Shown here: positions 1 to 8,959 of the stretch, in pieces
Layout: the number at the start of each line of letters is the position of its first letter
Numbering within the stretch: position 1 is the stretch's first letter
DNA from: JAVBSX01 sp031549145
GTDB lineage: Bacteria; Planctomycetota; Planctomycetia; Pirellulales; Thermoguttaceae
Reading direction: 5' to 3'
Assembly (NCBI GenBank): GCA_031549145.1
Contig: JAVBQI010000158.1
Location: 1-13,621 of the forward strand
DNA length: 13,621 bases
Translations under genes and position numbers: made by a program
Notes under the pieces: model-generated
The model's input: only the letters and a program-made list of their open reading frames with translations
The model's database searches: none
What the model was told of the DNA's origin: nothing

Positions 1-1
1 T

Positions 2-3000
2 ATTAACGATTACGCCGCCGTCAAGATTTCTTTGGCCAAGCCGAACGACATCCGGAGCTGGTCTTACGGCGAAGTCAAGAAACCGGAAACGATCAACTAC
101 AGAACCTATCGCCCGGAACGGGATGGGCTGTTCTGCGAAAAAATCTTCGGCCCCGAAAAAGACTGGGAATGTGCGTGCGGGAAATACCGCGGCATGAAAT
201 ACAAGGGAATGACCTGCGATCGTTGCGGGGTCAAAATCACCCATTCCCGGGTCCGCCGCAAACGGATGGGGCATATCGATCTGGCCGCTCCGGTCGTTCA
301 TATCTGGTTTTTCAAGGCCGCTTCGAGCCGGCTCGCGACGCTCCTCGCGATGAAGGCCAGCTCCCTCGAAAAGGTCATTTACTTTCAAGATTACGTCGTA
401 ATCGAGCCGGGCGAGACACCGCTCAAGCCGTTTCAGCTTCTTTCCGAAGAGGAGTACCGCAACGCGAAAGAGGAGTACCCGGGCAGCGGTTTTCAAGCCG
501 AAATGGGCGCCGAAGCGATTCGCAAGCTGCTCGCCAAGTTGGACTTGGTCACTCTTTCCGATCAGCTTCGGATTGATCTCGCCGAAACCAAATCGAAACA
601 GCGAAAAAAGGACCTTATCAACCGTTTGAAGCTCGTTGAAGCCCTTCGGGACAGCGATAACCGCCCGGAATGGATGGTGCTCGACGCGATTCCGGTGATC
701 CCGCCCGATCTGCGGCCGCTCGTGTTGCTCGAATCCGGGACGTTCGCGACCAGCGATTTGAACGACCTGTACCGCCGGATCATCAACCGGAACAACCGCT
801 TGAAAAAGCTGGTCGATCTCAACGCTCCGGAAGTGATTATCCGGAACGAAAAGCGAATGCTCCAACAATCGGTCGACGCGCTGTTCGACAACGGTCGCTG
901 CAAACGACCGGTGCTCGGTTCGAGCAACCGGCCGCTCAAGTCGCTGACCGATATGATCAAGGGCAAGCAAGGACGGTTCCGCGAAAACCTGCTCGGCAAA
1001 CGCGTCGACTATTCCGCCCGAAGCGTGATCGTCGTCGGCCCGAACCTGCGGTTGCACCAGTGCGGCTTGCCGAAAAAGATCGCCCTCGAACTGTACCAGC
1101 CGTTCATCATCCGGCGGCTCAAGGAGTTGCAGCACGCCGACACGATCAAATCGGCCAAAAAAATGCTCGAACGAAAGGATGAGGAGGTTTGGGATATTCT
1201 CGAAGAGGTAATTCAAAATCACCCGGTTCTCCTCAACCGTGCCCCGACGCTGCACCGGATGGGCATTCAAGCGTTCGAGCCGGTTTTGGTCGAAGGGAAC
1301 GCGATCCGGTTGCATCCGCTCGTCTGTCGCGGGTTCAACGCCGACTTCGACGGCGACCAAATGGCCGTGCACCTTCCGCTTTCGCTCGAAGCCCAGGTCG
1401 AGTCGCATACGCTGATGCTCTCGACGAACAACATCTTCTCGCCCGCGAACGGTTCGCCGATCATTTCGCCCTCGCAAGACGTCGTGATGGGCTGTTACTT
1501 CAGCACGATGTGCCTGCCCGGAATGCCGGGCGAGGGAATGACCTTCGCCTCGAAAGAAGAATTGCTCTTCGCCTTCCAGCAAAAGGTCGTCGACATGCAC
1601 GCCCGGGTCAAGGTTCGAATGTCCAGGAACCGTTGGCTCAAGAACGATCCGAAGGTTCGCGAGGGGATGTTGTTCGAAACAACCCCGGGTCGAATCATGT
1701 TCAATAACATTCTTCCCGAAAACATGCCGTACTACAACGAGCCGCTCAAATCGGGCGGTCTCGCGACGGTGATCAGCGACTGTCACGAATATGTCGGCCG
1801 TCGGGCGACGATCGATCTTTTGGACAATTTGATGCGACTCGGTTTCGAGGAAAGCACCAAGAGCGGTCTTTCGTTCGCGACCGACGATTTGATCACCCCG
1901 CAAACGAAGACGAAAATCATTGAAGCGGCGGAAAAGAAGGTCGCCCGCGTCCAACGCCTTTATATGGACGGCGTGATCACGGTCGACGAGCGGTACAACC
2001 AGGTGCTCGACGCCTGGACCCATGCCCGCGAAGAAATTACGGCCCAGATGATGAAGGAATTGGAAAACGACACCCGAAAACTCGGATACGTCAACCCGAT
2101 TTTTCTTATGGCCAATTCCGGTGCCCGCGGCGGCGTCGAACAGATTCGGCAGCTCGCCGGTATGCGGGGGCTTATGGCCAAACCGTCCGGGAAAATCATC
2201 GAAACGCCGATCAAGGCGAACTTCCGCGAAGGACTGACGGTGCTCGAATACTTCAGCTCGACGCACGGTGCCCGAAAAGGGTTGGCGGATACCGCCCTCA
2301 AGACGGCCGACTCGGGGTATTTGACCCGGAAGCTGGCCGATGTCGCCCAAAACGTCGTCGTAACCCAACACGATTGCGGCACGACCCAGGGAATCACCAA
2401 GGGGGTGATTTATCGTGGGGAAAAAGTCGAGATCAGTCTTTCCGAGTCGATCAAGGGTCGGGTTTCCCGGGCCAACATCGTCAACCCGATCACCGACGAT
2501 GTGATCGTCCGGGAAGGGGAACTGATCACCTCCGACATCGGCCGGAAAATCGAGGAACTCGGTCTCGAAAAGATTCAAATTCGCTCGCCGATGACCTGCG
2601 AAGCGGAGTTGGGGGTTTGTGCCCTTTGTTACGGTATGGACCTTTCGACGAGCCGGCTGGTCGAAGTGGGAATGGCCGTCGGGATCATCGCGGCCCAAAG
2701 TATCGGCGAACCGGGAACGCAGCTGACGATGCGGACGTTTCATATCGGCGGCGTCGCGGCCCGCGATGTCGAAGAAAACGAAATCCGGACGAAATACGCC
2801 GGTACCGCGAAGTACGTGCAGTTGGAAATCATCGAAACGGGAGAAGGACAGGAGAAGCAGCGTATTTCCCTCTCGCGAAACGGTGGGGTCGCGATCCTTG
2901 ATGCGAAGGGACGCGAACGGGAAAAGTACAACATTCCCGTCGGGGCCCAGTTGTTGGTCAAGGATAACCAGGAGATTCAGGTTGGTGCTTCGATCTGTCA

Positions 3001-4351
3001 ATGGGACCCGCACAGCATTCCGATTCTCGCGAAGGTTGCCGGTACCGTGCATTACGTCGACATCGTCGACGGCGACACCGTTCGTATGGAAACGGACCCG
3101 GCGACGGGCAAGGTTCGCCGAACCGTGACCGATTTGAAGGGGGACCGGCATCCACAAATCGACCTGAAGAACGAAGCGGGAACGGAAACGCTCGATTTTT
3201 ACTACCTGCCGGGCAAGGCGCTCATCGAAGTCGAAGACGGCACGAAAGTCAAACGGGGAACGCTGTTGGCGAAGACTTCCCGCGATGTGAGCGGAACGCA
3301 GGACATCACGGGCGGTCTGCCCCGGGTTACGGAAATTTTCGAGGCCCGGAAACCGAAAGACCCTTCGATCATCGCCGAAATCGACGGCACGGTCGAGTTG
3401 GGGGACAAACGGCACGGGAAACGGACGATCATCGTTCGCGACGACGCGACCGGGATCGAACGGATACACGAGGTCGCCCACGGAAAACACCTGCGGGTGC
3501 ACGCGGGCGATTACGTCCGGGCGGGAACCTCGCTGACCGACGGGCCGCTCGTCCCGCACGACATTTTGCGGATTTCGGGCGAGGAAGCGGTCCAGGAATA
3601 TCTGGTGCGCGAGATTCAAAACGTGTACCGTTCGCAACGGGTCAAGATCAACGACAAGCACATCGAGATCATCGTCTCCCAGATGCTCCGGAAAGTCCGG
3701 ATCGAAGGGGGAGGAGACACCAATTTGCTCGAAGGGGTGCAGGTCGATAAGTTCCTGTTCCGCAAGAAGAACCGGGATATGGCCGATTGTGTCAAGGTCG
3801 TCGATCCGGGCGACACGAAATTTGAGGAGAACGAGATCATTCCGCGGGATGTTTACGAGACGACGAACGCCGAATTTTTGGCGAAGGGGGGTCGCGGGGC
3901 TTCGGTTCGCAAGCCGGAATTGGCCCAGGCGACGACCCAGCTTTTGGGGATCACGAAAGCGGCGGTCCAGAGTTCGAGCTTTATTTCGGCGGCCAGCTTC
4001 CAGGAAACGACGAAAGTGTTGACCGAAGCGGCTCTCGCGAGCAAGACGGACCACTTGATCGGGTTGAAGGAAAACGTGATTTTGGGACATTTGGTTCCGG
4101 CGGGAACCGGATTTCGGACGTACCAGCAAGCCCAATGGCGGTATCACCAGGAAGCGGCGGAACTCATGTCGCAACAGGAAATGCCGAGCCGACACCGGAG
4201 TTTTACGCTCTTGGACGCAATTCCGGACGCCCCGCCGGCGACGCCGTTCGTCGCTCCGGGTTCCAATCCCTTCTACAACGAAGCGGCGACTGATTTCCCG
4301 GAAGGGGAGATGACGAACGACGGCTTCGACGACGGCGGTTCCTTCGATTAG
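2..4351 (+). CDS. rpoC: DNA-directed RNA polymerase subunit beta' (5'-truncated)
   Basis: Catalytic large subunit of RNA polymerase. Numbering from the TTG at 32, the N-terminal zinc-binding cysteines are C47, C49, C62 and C65. The Mg-binding NADFDGD motif is at 436-442. The second zinc site is C782, C856, C863 and C866. The bridge-helix/trigger-loop block GEPGTQLTMRTFHIGG follows near 895-910. The trigger loop is interrupted by an SI3-type insertion (about 911-1086) similar in layout to the E. coli one, before the conserved ITGGLPRV region. The acidic Asp/Gly-rich C-terminus ends at TAG 4349-4351. The frame is open to base 2 and upstream codons read INDYAAVKIS, as in planctomycete RpoC. The TTG at 32 is therefore not the real start, and the gene begins outside the window, presumably after rpoB. 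The visible 1449 residues are nearly full length. rpsL/rpsG, a common downstream neighbour in other bacteria, is absent. Confidence 0.98.
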   Translation: MNDYAAVKISLAKPNDIRSWSYGEVKKPETINYRTYRPERDGLFCEKIFGPEKDWECACGKYRGMKYKGMTCDRCGVKITHSRVRRKRMGHIDLAAPVVHIWFFKAASSRLATLLAMKASSLEKVIYFQDYVVIEPGETPLKPFQLLSEEEYRNAKEEYPGSGFQAEMGAEAIRKLLAKLDLVTLSDQLRIDLAETKSKQRKKDLINRLKLVEALRDSDNRPEWMVLDAIPVIPPDLRPLVLLESGTFATSDLNDLYRRIINRNNRLKKLVDLNAPEVIIRNEKRMLQQSVDALFDNGRCKRPVLGSSNRPLKSLTDMIKGKQGRFRENLLGKRVDYSARSVIVVGPNLRLHQCGLPKKIALELYQPFIIRRLKELQHADTIKSAKKMLERKDEEVWDILEEVIQNHPVLLNRAPTLHRMGIQAFEPVLVEGNAIRLHPLVCRGFNADFDGDQMAVHLPLSLEAQVESHTLMLSTNNIFSPANGSPIISPSQDVVMGCYFSTMCLPGMPGEGMTFASKEELLFAFQQKVVDMHARVKVRMSRNRWLKNDPKVREGMLFETTPGRIMFNNILPENMPYYNEPLKSGGLATVISDCHEYVGRRATIDLLDNLMRLGFEESTKSGLSFATDDLITPQTKTKIIEAAEKKVARVQRLYMDGVITVDERYNQVLDAWTHAREEITAQMMKELENDTRKLGYVNPIFLMANSGARGGVEQIRQLAGMRGLMAKPSGKIIETPIKANFREGLTVLEYFSSTHGARKGLADTALKTADSGYLTRKLADVAQNVVVTQHDCGTTQGITKGVIYRGEKVEISLSESIKGRVSRANIVNPITDDVIVREGELITSDIGRKIEELGLEKIQIRSPMTCEAELGVCALCYGMDLSTSRLVEVGMAVGIIAAQSIGEPGTQLTMRTFHIGGVAARDVEENEIRTKYAGTAKYVQLEIIETGEGQEKQRISLSRNGGVAILDAKGREREKYNIPVGAQLLVKDNQEIQVGASICQWDPHSIPILAKVAGTVHYVDIVDGDTVRMETDPATGKVRRTVTDLKGDRHPQIDLKNEAGTETLDFYYLPGKALIEVEDGTKVKRGTLLAKTSRDVSGTQDITGGLPRVTEIFEARKPKDPSIIAEIDGTVELGDKRHGKRTIIVRDDATGIERIHEVAHGKHLRVHAGDYVRAGTSLTDGPLVPHDILRISGEEAVQEYLVREIQNVYRSQRVKINDKHIEIIVSQMLRKVRIEGGGDTNLLEGVQVDKFLFRKKNRDMADCVKVVDPGDTKFEENEIIPRDVYETTNAEFLAKGGRGASVRKPELAQATTQLLGITKAAVQSSSFISAASFQETTKVLTEAALASKTDHLIGLKENVILGHLVPAGTGFRTYQQAQWRYHQEAAELMSQQEMPSRHRSFTLLDAIPDAPPATPFVAPGSNPFYNEAATDFPEGEMTNDGFDDGGSFD

Positions 4352-4402
4352 GTGTTTCGGAAAAATGGTCGGGGGTCGCGATCATAAGAGATGCGGTGTG
4401 AG

Positions 4403-4455
4403 AAAGACAACCGTTTCCTTACGGTCACGGCTCCGAGTGGTCTTTTCATTTTTTC
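4403..4455 (+). terminator. Probable intrinsic terminator after rpoC
   Basis: The left arm AAAGACAAC (4403-4411) pairs with GTGGTCTTT (4437-4445) with one A-G mismatch. The intervening stretch has smaller pairings (for example CCGT with ACGG). A T-rich run with one C and one A follows (4443-4455). Position about 50 nt after the rpoC stop fits the end of the rpoBC transcript. The loop is longer than in a textbook terminator. Confidence 0.5.
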
Positions 4456-4494
4456 AGTACACTTACAGGTCTTCAGAATAAATTACGAATCAGG

Positions 4495-4574
4495 ACAACA
4501 GCCGGAGGCGTGAGCGCCCGGTTTTCGAGTCGGGAATACGGAACGAACCCGGCGCTTACGCTTCGGGCTGCTGT
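4495..4574. repeat. Imperfect 24-nt inverted repeat (REP-like palindrome)
   Basis: Arm 4495-4518 (contains GGAGGCGTGAGCGCC) pairs with arm 4551-4574 (contains GGCGCTTACGCTTC). By eye there are 20 Watson-Crick pairs, two G-T pairs and two mismatches. A few more pairs (GGTT with AACC) extend into the 32-nt loop. A tandem 9-mer CTGTTCGAT (4571-4579, 4580-4588) and a short T-run follow the right arm. The rest of the 4352-4622 gap holds no gene and no convincing promoter. Several pairs being G-T suggests a folded RNA or a drifting repetitive palindrome. Which one cannot be decided from one copy. Confidence 0.6.
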
Positions 4575-4622
4575 TCGATCTGTTCGATTTTTACAGGAAG
4601 ACCGACAACCTCTTTTGAACCG

Positions 4623-5867
4623 ATGTCGAATATCATTGAAGAAGTCCGGGAAGACCAACCGGGCGAAAACGCACGCCCTTTTACGATTAACGTTTCTTCG
4701 CGCGTCCAACGGCTTCCGCCGTATCTTTTCGCGGAACTGAACAATCTCAAATACGCTAAACGACGGGCCGGGGACGATGTGATCGACCTCGGGATGGGGA
4801 GTCCCTCCGACCCGCCGAACGATGCGGTCATCGACAAATTGATCGAATCGGCCCGCGATCCGAAGCTGCACGGTTATTCCCACGCGAAGGGAATGCTCAA
4901 GCTCCGGCGCGAAATCGCGCTGCGGTACGACCGAAAATTCGGCGTCCCGATCGATCCGGAAACGGAAGCCGTCGTCTGTCTCGGCTCCAAGGAAGGTTTT
5001 TCGCATTTGTGCCTCGCCCTTTTGGGAGCCGGGGACACCGCGATCGTTCCCGCCCCGTCGTATCCGGCGCACATGTATGCCGTCGCCTTGGCCGGGGCCA
5101 ACGAACTGCTCTTCGATGTTACAAACCCGGAAAAACTGCTCTCGAACGTCGCGGCGACCTGCGAGCACCTTTACCCGAAGCCGAAGCTGTTGGTTGTCAA
5201 TTATCCACATAACCCGACGGCGACCGTCGTCGAGCGGGAATTTTTCGTCGACGTCGTTCGGCTCGCGAAAAAATACGGCTTTATGGTGATCAGCGATATG
5301 GCCTACGCCGATGTCTGCTTCGACGGATACCAGGCCCCGAGCTTTCTCTCGGTCCCCGGGGCGAGGGAGGTTGGCGTCGAACTGAGCACGATGAGCAAAG
5401 GCTATAGCATGGCCGGTTGGCGGGTCGGTTTTTGCTGCGGCAATCACGAAATGATCCGCGCCCTTTCGACGATCAAGAGTTATTACGATTACGGCACGTT
5501 CGCTCCGATTCAAATCGCGGCGATCATCGCCCTGCGCGACGGCGAAACGGCGGTCCTCGATCAGGCAAAGGTCTATCAAAAGCGGCGCGACGTGCTTTGC
5601 GACGGGCTGAACCGCTTGGGCTGGCCGGTCGTTCGGCCCAAGGCCTCGATGTTCGTTTGGCAACAAATTCCGCAGCCGTGGACAGAAATGGGGTCGATGC
5701 AATTCGCGATGAAACTGCTCAAGGAGGCTGATGTCGTCGCCAGTCCCGGGGTCGCGTTCGGCCCGCTCGGAGAAGGGTACTTGCGGCTGGCCCTGGTCGA
5801 AAAAGAAGACCGCCTCCGACAGGCGATCCGGCAAATCGCCCGGGCGCTCGGCATCAAACAGTCTTGA
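4623..5867 (+). CDS. alaC: AlaC-type PLP-dependent aminotransferase (alanine/glutamate-pyruvate)
   Basis: Fold-type I, class I/II aminotransferase, 414 residues, cytosolic. The sequence closely follows E. coli AlaC along its length: RLPPYLFAELNNLK at the N-terminus, GSKEGFSHL, the PLP-contacting NPTA (N197), SDMAYAD (D225 and Y228 for the cofactor ring and phenol), and the Schiff-base lysine K259 in SKGYSMAGWRVG. IKSYYDYGTFAPIQ and PKASMFVW follow. AlaC makes alanine from pyruvate and glutamate. Relatives include LL-diaminopimelate aminotransferases, so exact substrate is inferred. The ATG at 4623 lacks a clear Shine-Dalgarno, but the next conserved block begins about 27 residues in, so the start is reasonable. 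It stands alone between two palindrome-containing gaps, about 270 nt from rpoC, and is probably transcribed separately. Confidence 0.92.
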   Translation: MSNIIEEVREDQPGENARPFTINVSSRVQRLPPYLFAELNNLKYAKRRAGDDVIDLGMGSPSDPPNDAVIDKLIESARDPKLHGYSHAKGMLKLRREIALRYDRKFGVPIDPETEAVVCLGSKEGFSHLCLALLGAGDTAIVPAPSYPAHMYAVALAGANELLFDVTNPEKLLSNVAATCEHLYPKPKLLVVNYPHNPTATVVEREFFVDVVRLAKKYGFMVISDMAYADVCFDGYQAPSFLSVPGAREVGVELSTMSKGYSMAGWRVGFCCGNHEMIRALSTIKSYYDYGTFAPIQIAAIIALRDGETAVLDQAKVYQKRRDVLCDGLNRLGWPVVRPKASMFVWQQIPQPWTEMGSMQFAMKLLKEADVVASPGVAFGPLGEGYLRLALVEKEDRLRQAIRQIARALGIKQS

Positions 5868-5934
5868 AAACGCGGGGCGAGTCGGATACAAAGGGGAGAG
5901 TTGCATTTTGTGAAAAAGGTTCGCTCAAGAACAA

Positions 5935-6028
5935 AAGCCGGAAAGAAGCGTAGCGTATTGACGGACCTTTCCAATGAATGGAGCGTCAATCAACCGTCAA
6001 TGCGCCGAGTACGGCTCCTTTCCGGCTT
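5935..6028. repeat. Nested inverted repeats between alaC and the SIMPL gene
   Basis: The outer arms AAGCCGGAAAG (5935-5945) and CTTTCCGGCTT (6018-6028) are perfectly complementary. The inner arms GCGTATTGACGG (5953-5964) and CCGTCAATGCGC (5994-6005) pair over 12 positions with one G-T. A second CGTCAAT in the loop (5983-5989) can compete for the same ATTGACG. No T-run follows, so this is not a standard terminator. A weak 43-codon frame (GTG 5910 to TGA 6041) runs through it. Otherwise the 5868-6113 gap shows nothing else recognisable. Confidence 0.6.
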
Positions 6029-6099
6029 CTATTCGAAATGACGCGGCTTTGTCCGTTTCCGCGAAGATTGATCCGCCAACTCCGCCCTATACTTTGCAT

Positions 6100-6105
6100 A
6101 AGGAA
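6100..6105 (+). promoter_or_regulatory. Ribosome binding site of the SIMPL gene
   Basis: AAGGAA lies 8-9 nt before the ATG at 6114. It is one of the few Shine-Dalgarno-like signals in this window and supports that start. Confidence 0.55.
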
Positions 6106-6113
6106 TCCCAACA

Positions 6114-6902
6114 ATGCAGCGTATTGCCTTGATCTTTATTATTTTCGCGACGGTTGCGACCGCTAACGCCCAGTCTTATTACGGTTCGGCGAAGCAGTAT
6201 GATCCCCGGCCGCAGATTACGGTAACCGGTGAGGCGACCGTTTACGTGAAGCCGGACAAGATCGAGATGCGGTTCGGTATCACGACCGACGACCTGGAGC
6301 TGACGAAGGCGAAGAGTCAAAATACCGAAATTTTCAAAAAGGCGAGGCAAACGATCAAGGAACTCGGGGTCGCCGAAAAGGACGTTTGCACCGACCATCT
6401 TTTTACGGAACCCCGCTGGGAGTATCCTTACGACATTGTTCGCAAGAATTTTCTCGGTTATTTCGTGCGAAACAATTTCGTGATCACGCTTTCCGAGACG
6501 GAGAAAATCGAACCGTTGCTCGACGGGCTGCTGCAAGCCGGAGTCAATAACGTCTACGATATGGAATTCCAAACGTCCGAGTTGAAACAATACCGGGAAG
6601 AAGCCCGCGAATCGGCCGTCAAAGCCGCCAAGGAAAAAGCGGATAAAATGGCCGCCGTTCTCGGCGAAAAGGTCAAATCGGTGATCGACCTCCAGGAAAA
6701 TCCGGTCTCCTCAAACTACTATTTCTCAAGCTGGTGGGGTGGTTATGCCCGCAGCGGTTCGAGTATGACGCAAAACTATGTCTCGACACACTATGATGAA
6801 GCCCCCGGGAACTCCGGATCCGACGAGGGGACCGTCGCCGTCGGCAAACTCGCCGTCCGCGCGAAAGTGACCATCACCTTTGAATTGGAAAAGAAAGAAT
6901 AA
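6114..6902 (+). CDS. Secreted SIMPL (DUF541) domain protein
   Basis: A 262-residue exported protein. A signal peptide is visible: MQR, a hydrophobic core IALIFIIFATVATANA, and probable cleavage after A19 (ANA|QS). The mature part opens with the hallmark ITVTGEATVYVKPDKIEMRFGI (about 35-56), continues through the helix carrying AKSQNTEIFKKARQTIKELG, and closes with a strand ending in AKVTITFELEKKE, as in YggE/BP26-like SIMPL proteins. The helix REEARESAVKAAKEKADKMA (about 161-180) is the usual second helix. An aromatic/Gly/Ser-rich stretch (about 200-240, SSWWGGYARSGSS) sits before the last strands. The family is periplasmic or surface-exposed and biochemically poorly defined, with links to oxidative stress in E. 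coli YggE. No specific function can be given. No cysteine-based lipobox is present. It is a single gene ended by the strong hairpin at 6918-6993. Confidence 0.88.
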   Translation: MQRIALIFIIFATVATANAQSYYGSAKQYDPRPQITVTGEATVYVKPDKIEMRFGITTDDLELTKAKSQNTEIFKKARQTIKELGVAEKDVCTDHLFTEPRWEYPYDIVRKNFLGYFVRNNFVITLSETEKIEPLLDGLLQAGVNNVYDMEFQTSELKQYREEARESAVKAAKEKADKMAAVLGEKVKSVIDLQENPVSSNYYFSSWWGGYARSGSSMTQNYVSTHYDEAPGNSGSDEGTVAVGKLAVRAKVTITFELEKKE

Positions 6903-6917
6903 CGCGAACATTGTACT

Positions 6918-6993
6918 AAAAAGAGCCGCGTGCTATGCATGCGAAGTACCAGCGTTGCCCGACACTCCGCGTGCACAGCACGCGGCTCTTTTT
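6918..6993. terminator. 17-bp perfect hairpin, probable bidirectional terminator / repeat element
   Basis: AAAAAGAGCCGCGTGCT (6918-6934) and AGCACGCGGCTCTTTTT (6977-6993) are perfectly complementary with a 42-nt loop. Both strands end the stem in a T-run, so it could stop transcription either way. It lies 15 nt after the SIMPL stop. The loop holds a second CCGCGTGC (6967-6974), which can pair with GCACGCGG (6978-6985) across a 3-nt loop, giving a compact alternative hairpin. The outer AAAGAGCCG is shared with the element at 8622. Confidence 0.7.
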
Positions 6994-7040
6994 ACGCTTT
7001 TTTGAAATGAAGCAATACAAGACCAACAAAATTAAAGACG

Positions 7041-8492
<1,452 letters not shown>

Positions 8493-8522
8493 GAACGGGC
8501 TTTTCAAAATTTCCGCATCACA

Positions 8523-8545
8523 AACCGCGATCTGTGGTCGCGGTT
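8523..8545. repeat. 8-bp hairpin downstream of gcvPB
   Basis: AACCGCGA (8523-8530) and TCGCGGTT (8538-8545) form a perfect stem over a 7-nt loop, 30 nt after the gcvPB stop. No T-run follows on the + strand, so it is more likely an RNA-end stabilising or repeat hairpin than a classical terminator. Confidence 0.45.
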
Positions 8546-8621
8546 ACGCTCCCAACGAAAGTGTCTTCAAACGTACATTCGCGGTCATTTCGAGTCGTGC
8601 AAAATTGTTTTTGCGGCAAAA

Positions 8622-8746
8622 AAAGAGCCGTAAGTGTAGTCGGTACCCCGACGCAACTTACGAACCGTGTACACGGCCCGGGCCTCTACGACTTCCAACT
8701 CGGTACAAGGTCCGCAAGTTGCGCTGCGCTACACTTACGGCTCTTT
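8622..8746. repeat. 125-nt compound palindrome with AAAGAGCCG ends
   Basis: The outer arms AAAGAGCCGTAAGTGTAG (8622-8639) and CTACACTTACGGCTCTTT (8729-8746) are an 18-bp perfect inverted repeat. Inside: CGCAACTT (8652-8659) with AAGTTGCG (8716-8723), GTCGG (8639-8643) with CCGAC, and perfect palindromes CCGTGTACACGG (8665-8676) and GGCCCGGGCC (8675-8684). ACTTACG (8656-8662) can instead pair with CGTAAGT (8629-8635), competing with the outer stem. On the minus strand the stem ends in a 7-T run; on the plus strand the run is short. The layout mirrors the hairpin at 6918 in reverse orientation. Confidence 0.7.
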
Positions 8747-8834
8747 GCCCGATTTCGAGCTGTTGCCGCCGCCGCATCACTTTGAAAACACTCCCAAGGA
8801 GAAACGCGTCAACTTGAATGGGCTGCCCTTCTCA

Positions 8835-8858
8835 AAAACCGGGATTCTTGACGGTTTT
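8835..8858 (+). repeat. Small hairpin upstream of flgL
   Basis: AAAACCG (8835-8841) pairs with CGGTTTT (8852-8858) around a 10-nt loop, about 100 nt before the flgL start. Short, A/T-edged stem; could be a weak terminator or chance. Confidence 0.25.
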
Positions 8859-8959
8859 CCTGATTATTCCGACGCACAAATGCCGATCTTGGAGAAGAGA
8901 CTCCTCGTTCTCTACTTGCGCAGTTTTACTATCTTCACGATATTTGAAAACGGTAACAC

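Larger units (their letters stand above)
8493..8959. other. 467-nt gene-free stretch rich in hairpins
   Basis: Between gcvPB and flgL. It holds an 8-bp hairpin (8523-8545), a 125-nt compound palindrome (8622-8746) and a 7-bp hairpin (8835-8858). Short frames in 8667-9026 and 8818-9012 run into flgL and resemble no family I know. An AAGGAG at 8796-8801 precedes TTG/ATG codons at 8814/8818 with poor spacing. No tRNA, no convincing sigma-28 or sigma-54 promoter for flgL was found by eye. Confidence 0.6.

Noticed and set aside
32..34. TTG at 32 as the rpoC start codon
   Set aside because: The frame is open upstream to base 2 and the upstream codons match the conserved planctomycete RpoC N-terminus, so the true start lies outside the window.
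4473..5906. 477-codon open frame on the minus strand
   Set aside because: It lies antisense to alaC and its product is Arg/Asp/Gly-rich with no recognisable domain. Long antisense frames arise here from the codon bias of the sense gene.
6068..6093. TTGATC/TATACT promoter before the SIMPL gene
   Set aside because: The boxes are separated by only 14 nt, too short for a standard sigma-70-type promoter, so I did not annotate it.
8882..8889. GCCGATCT as a sigma-28 (FliA) -10 element for flgL
   Set aside because: Only the first six bases match the consensus, and no TAAA-like -35 lies at the required spacing.
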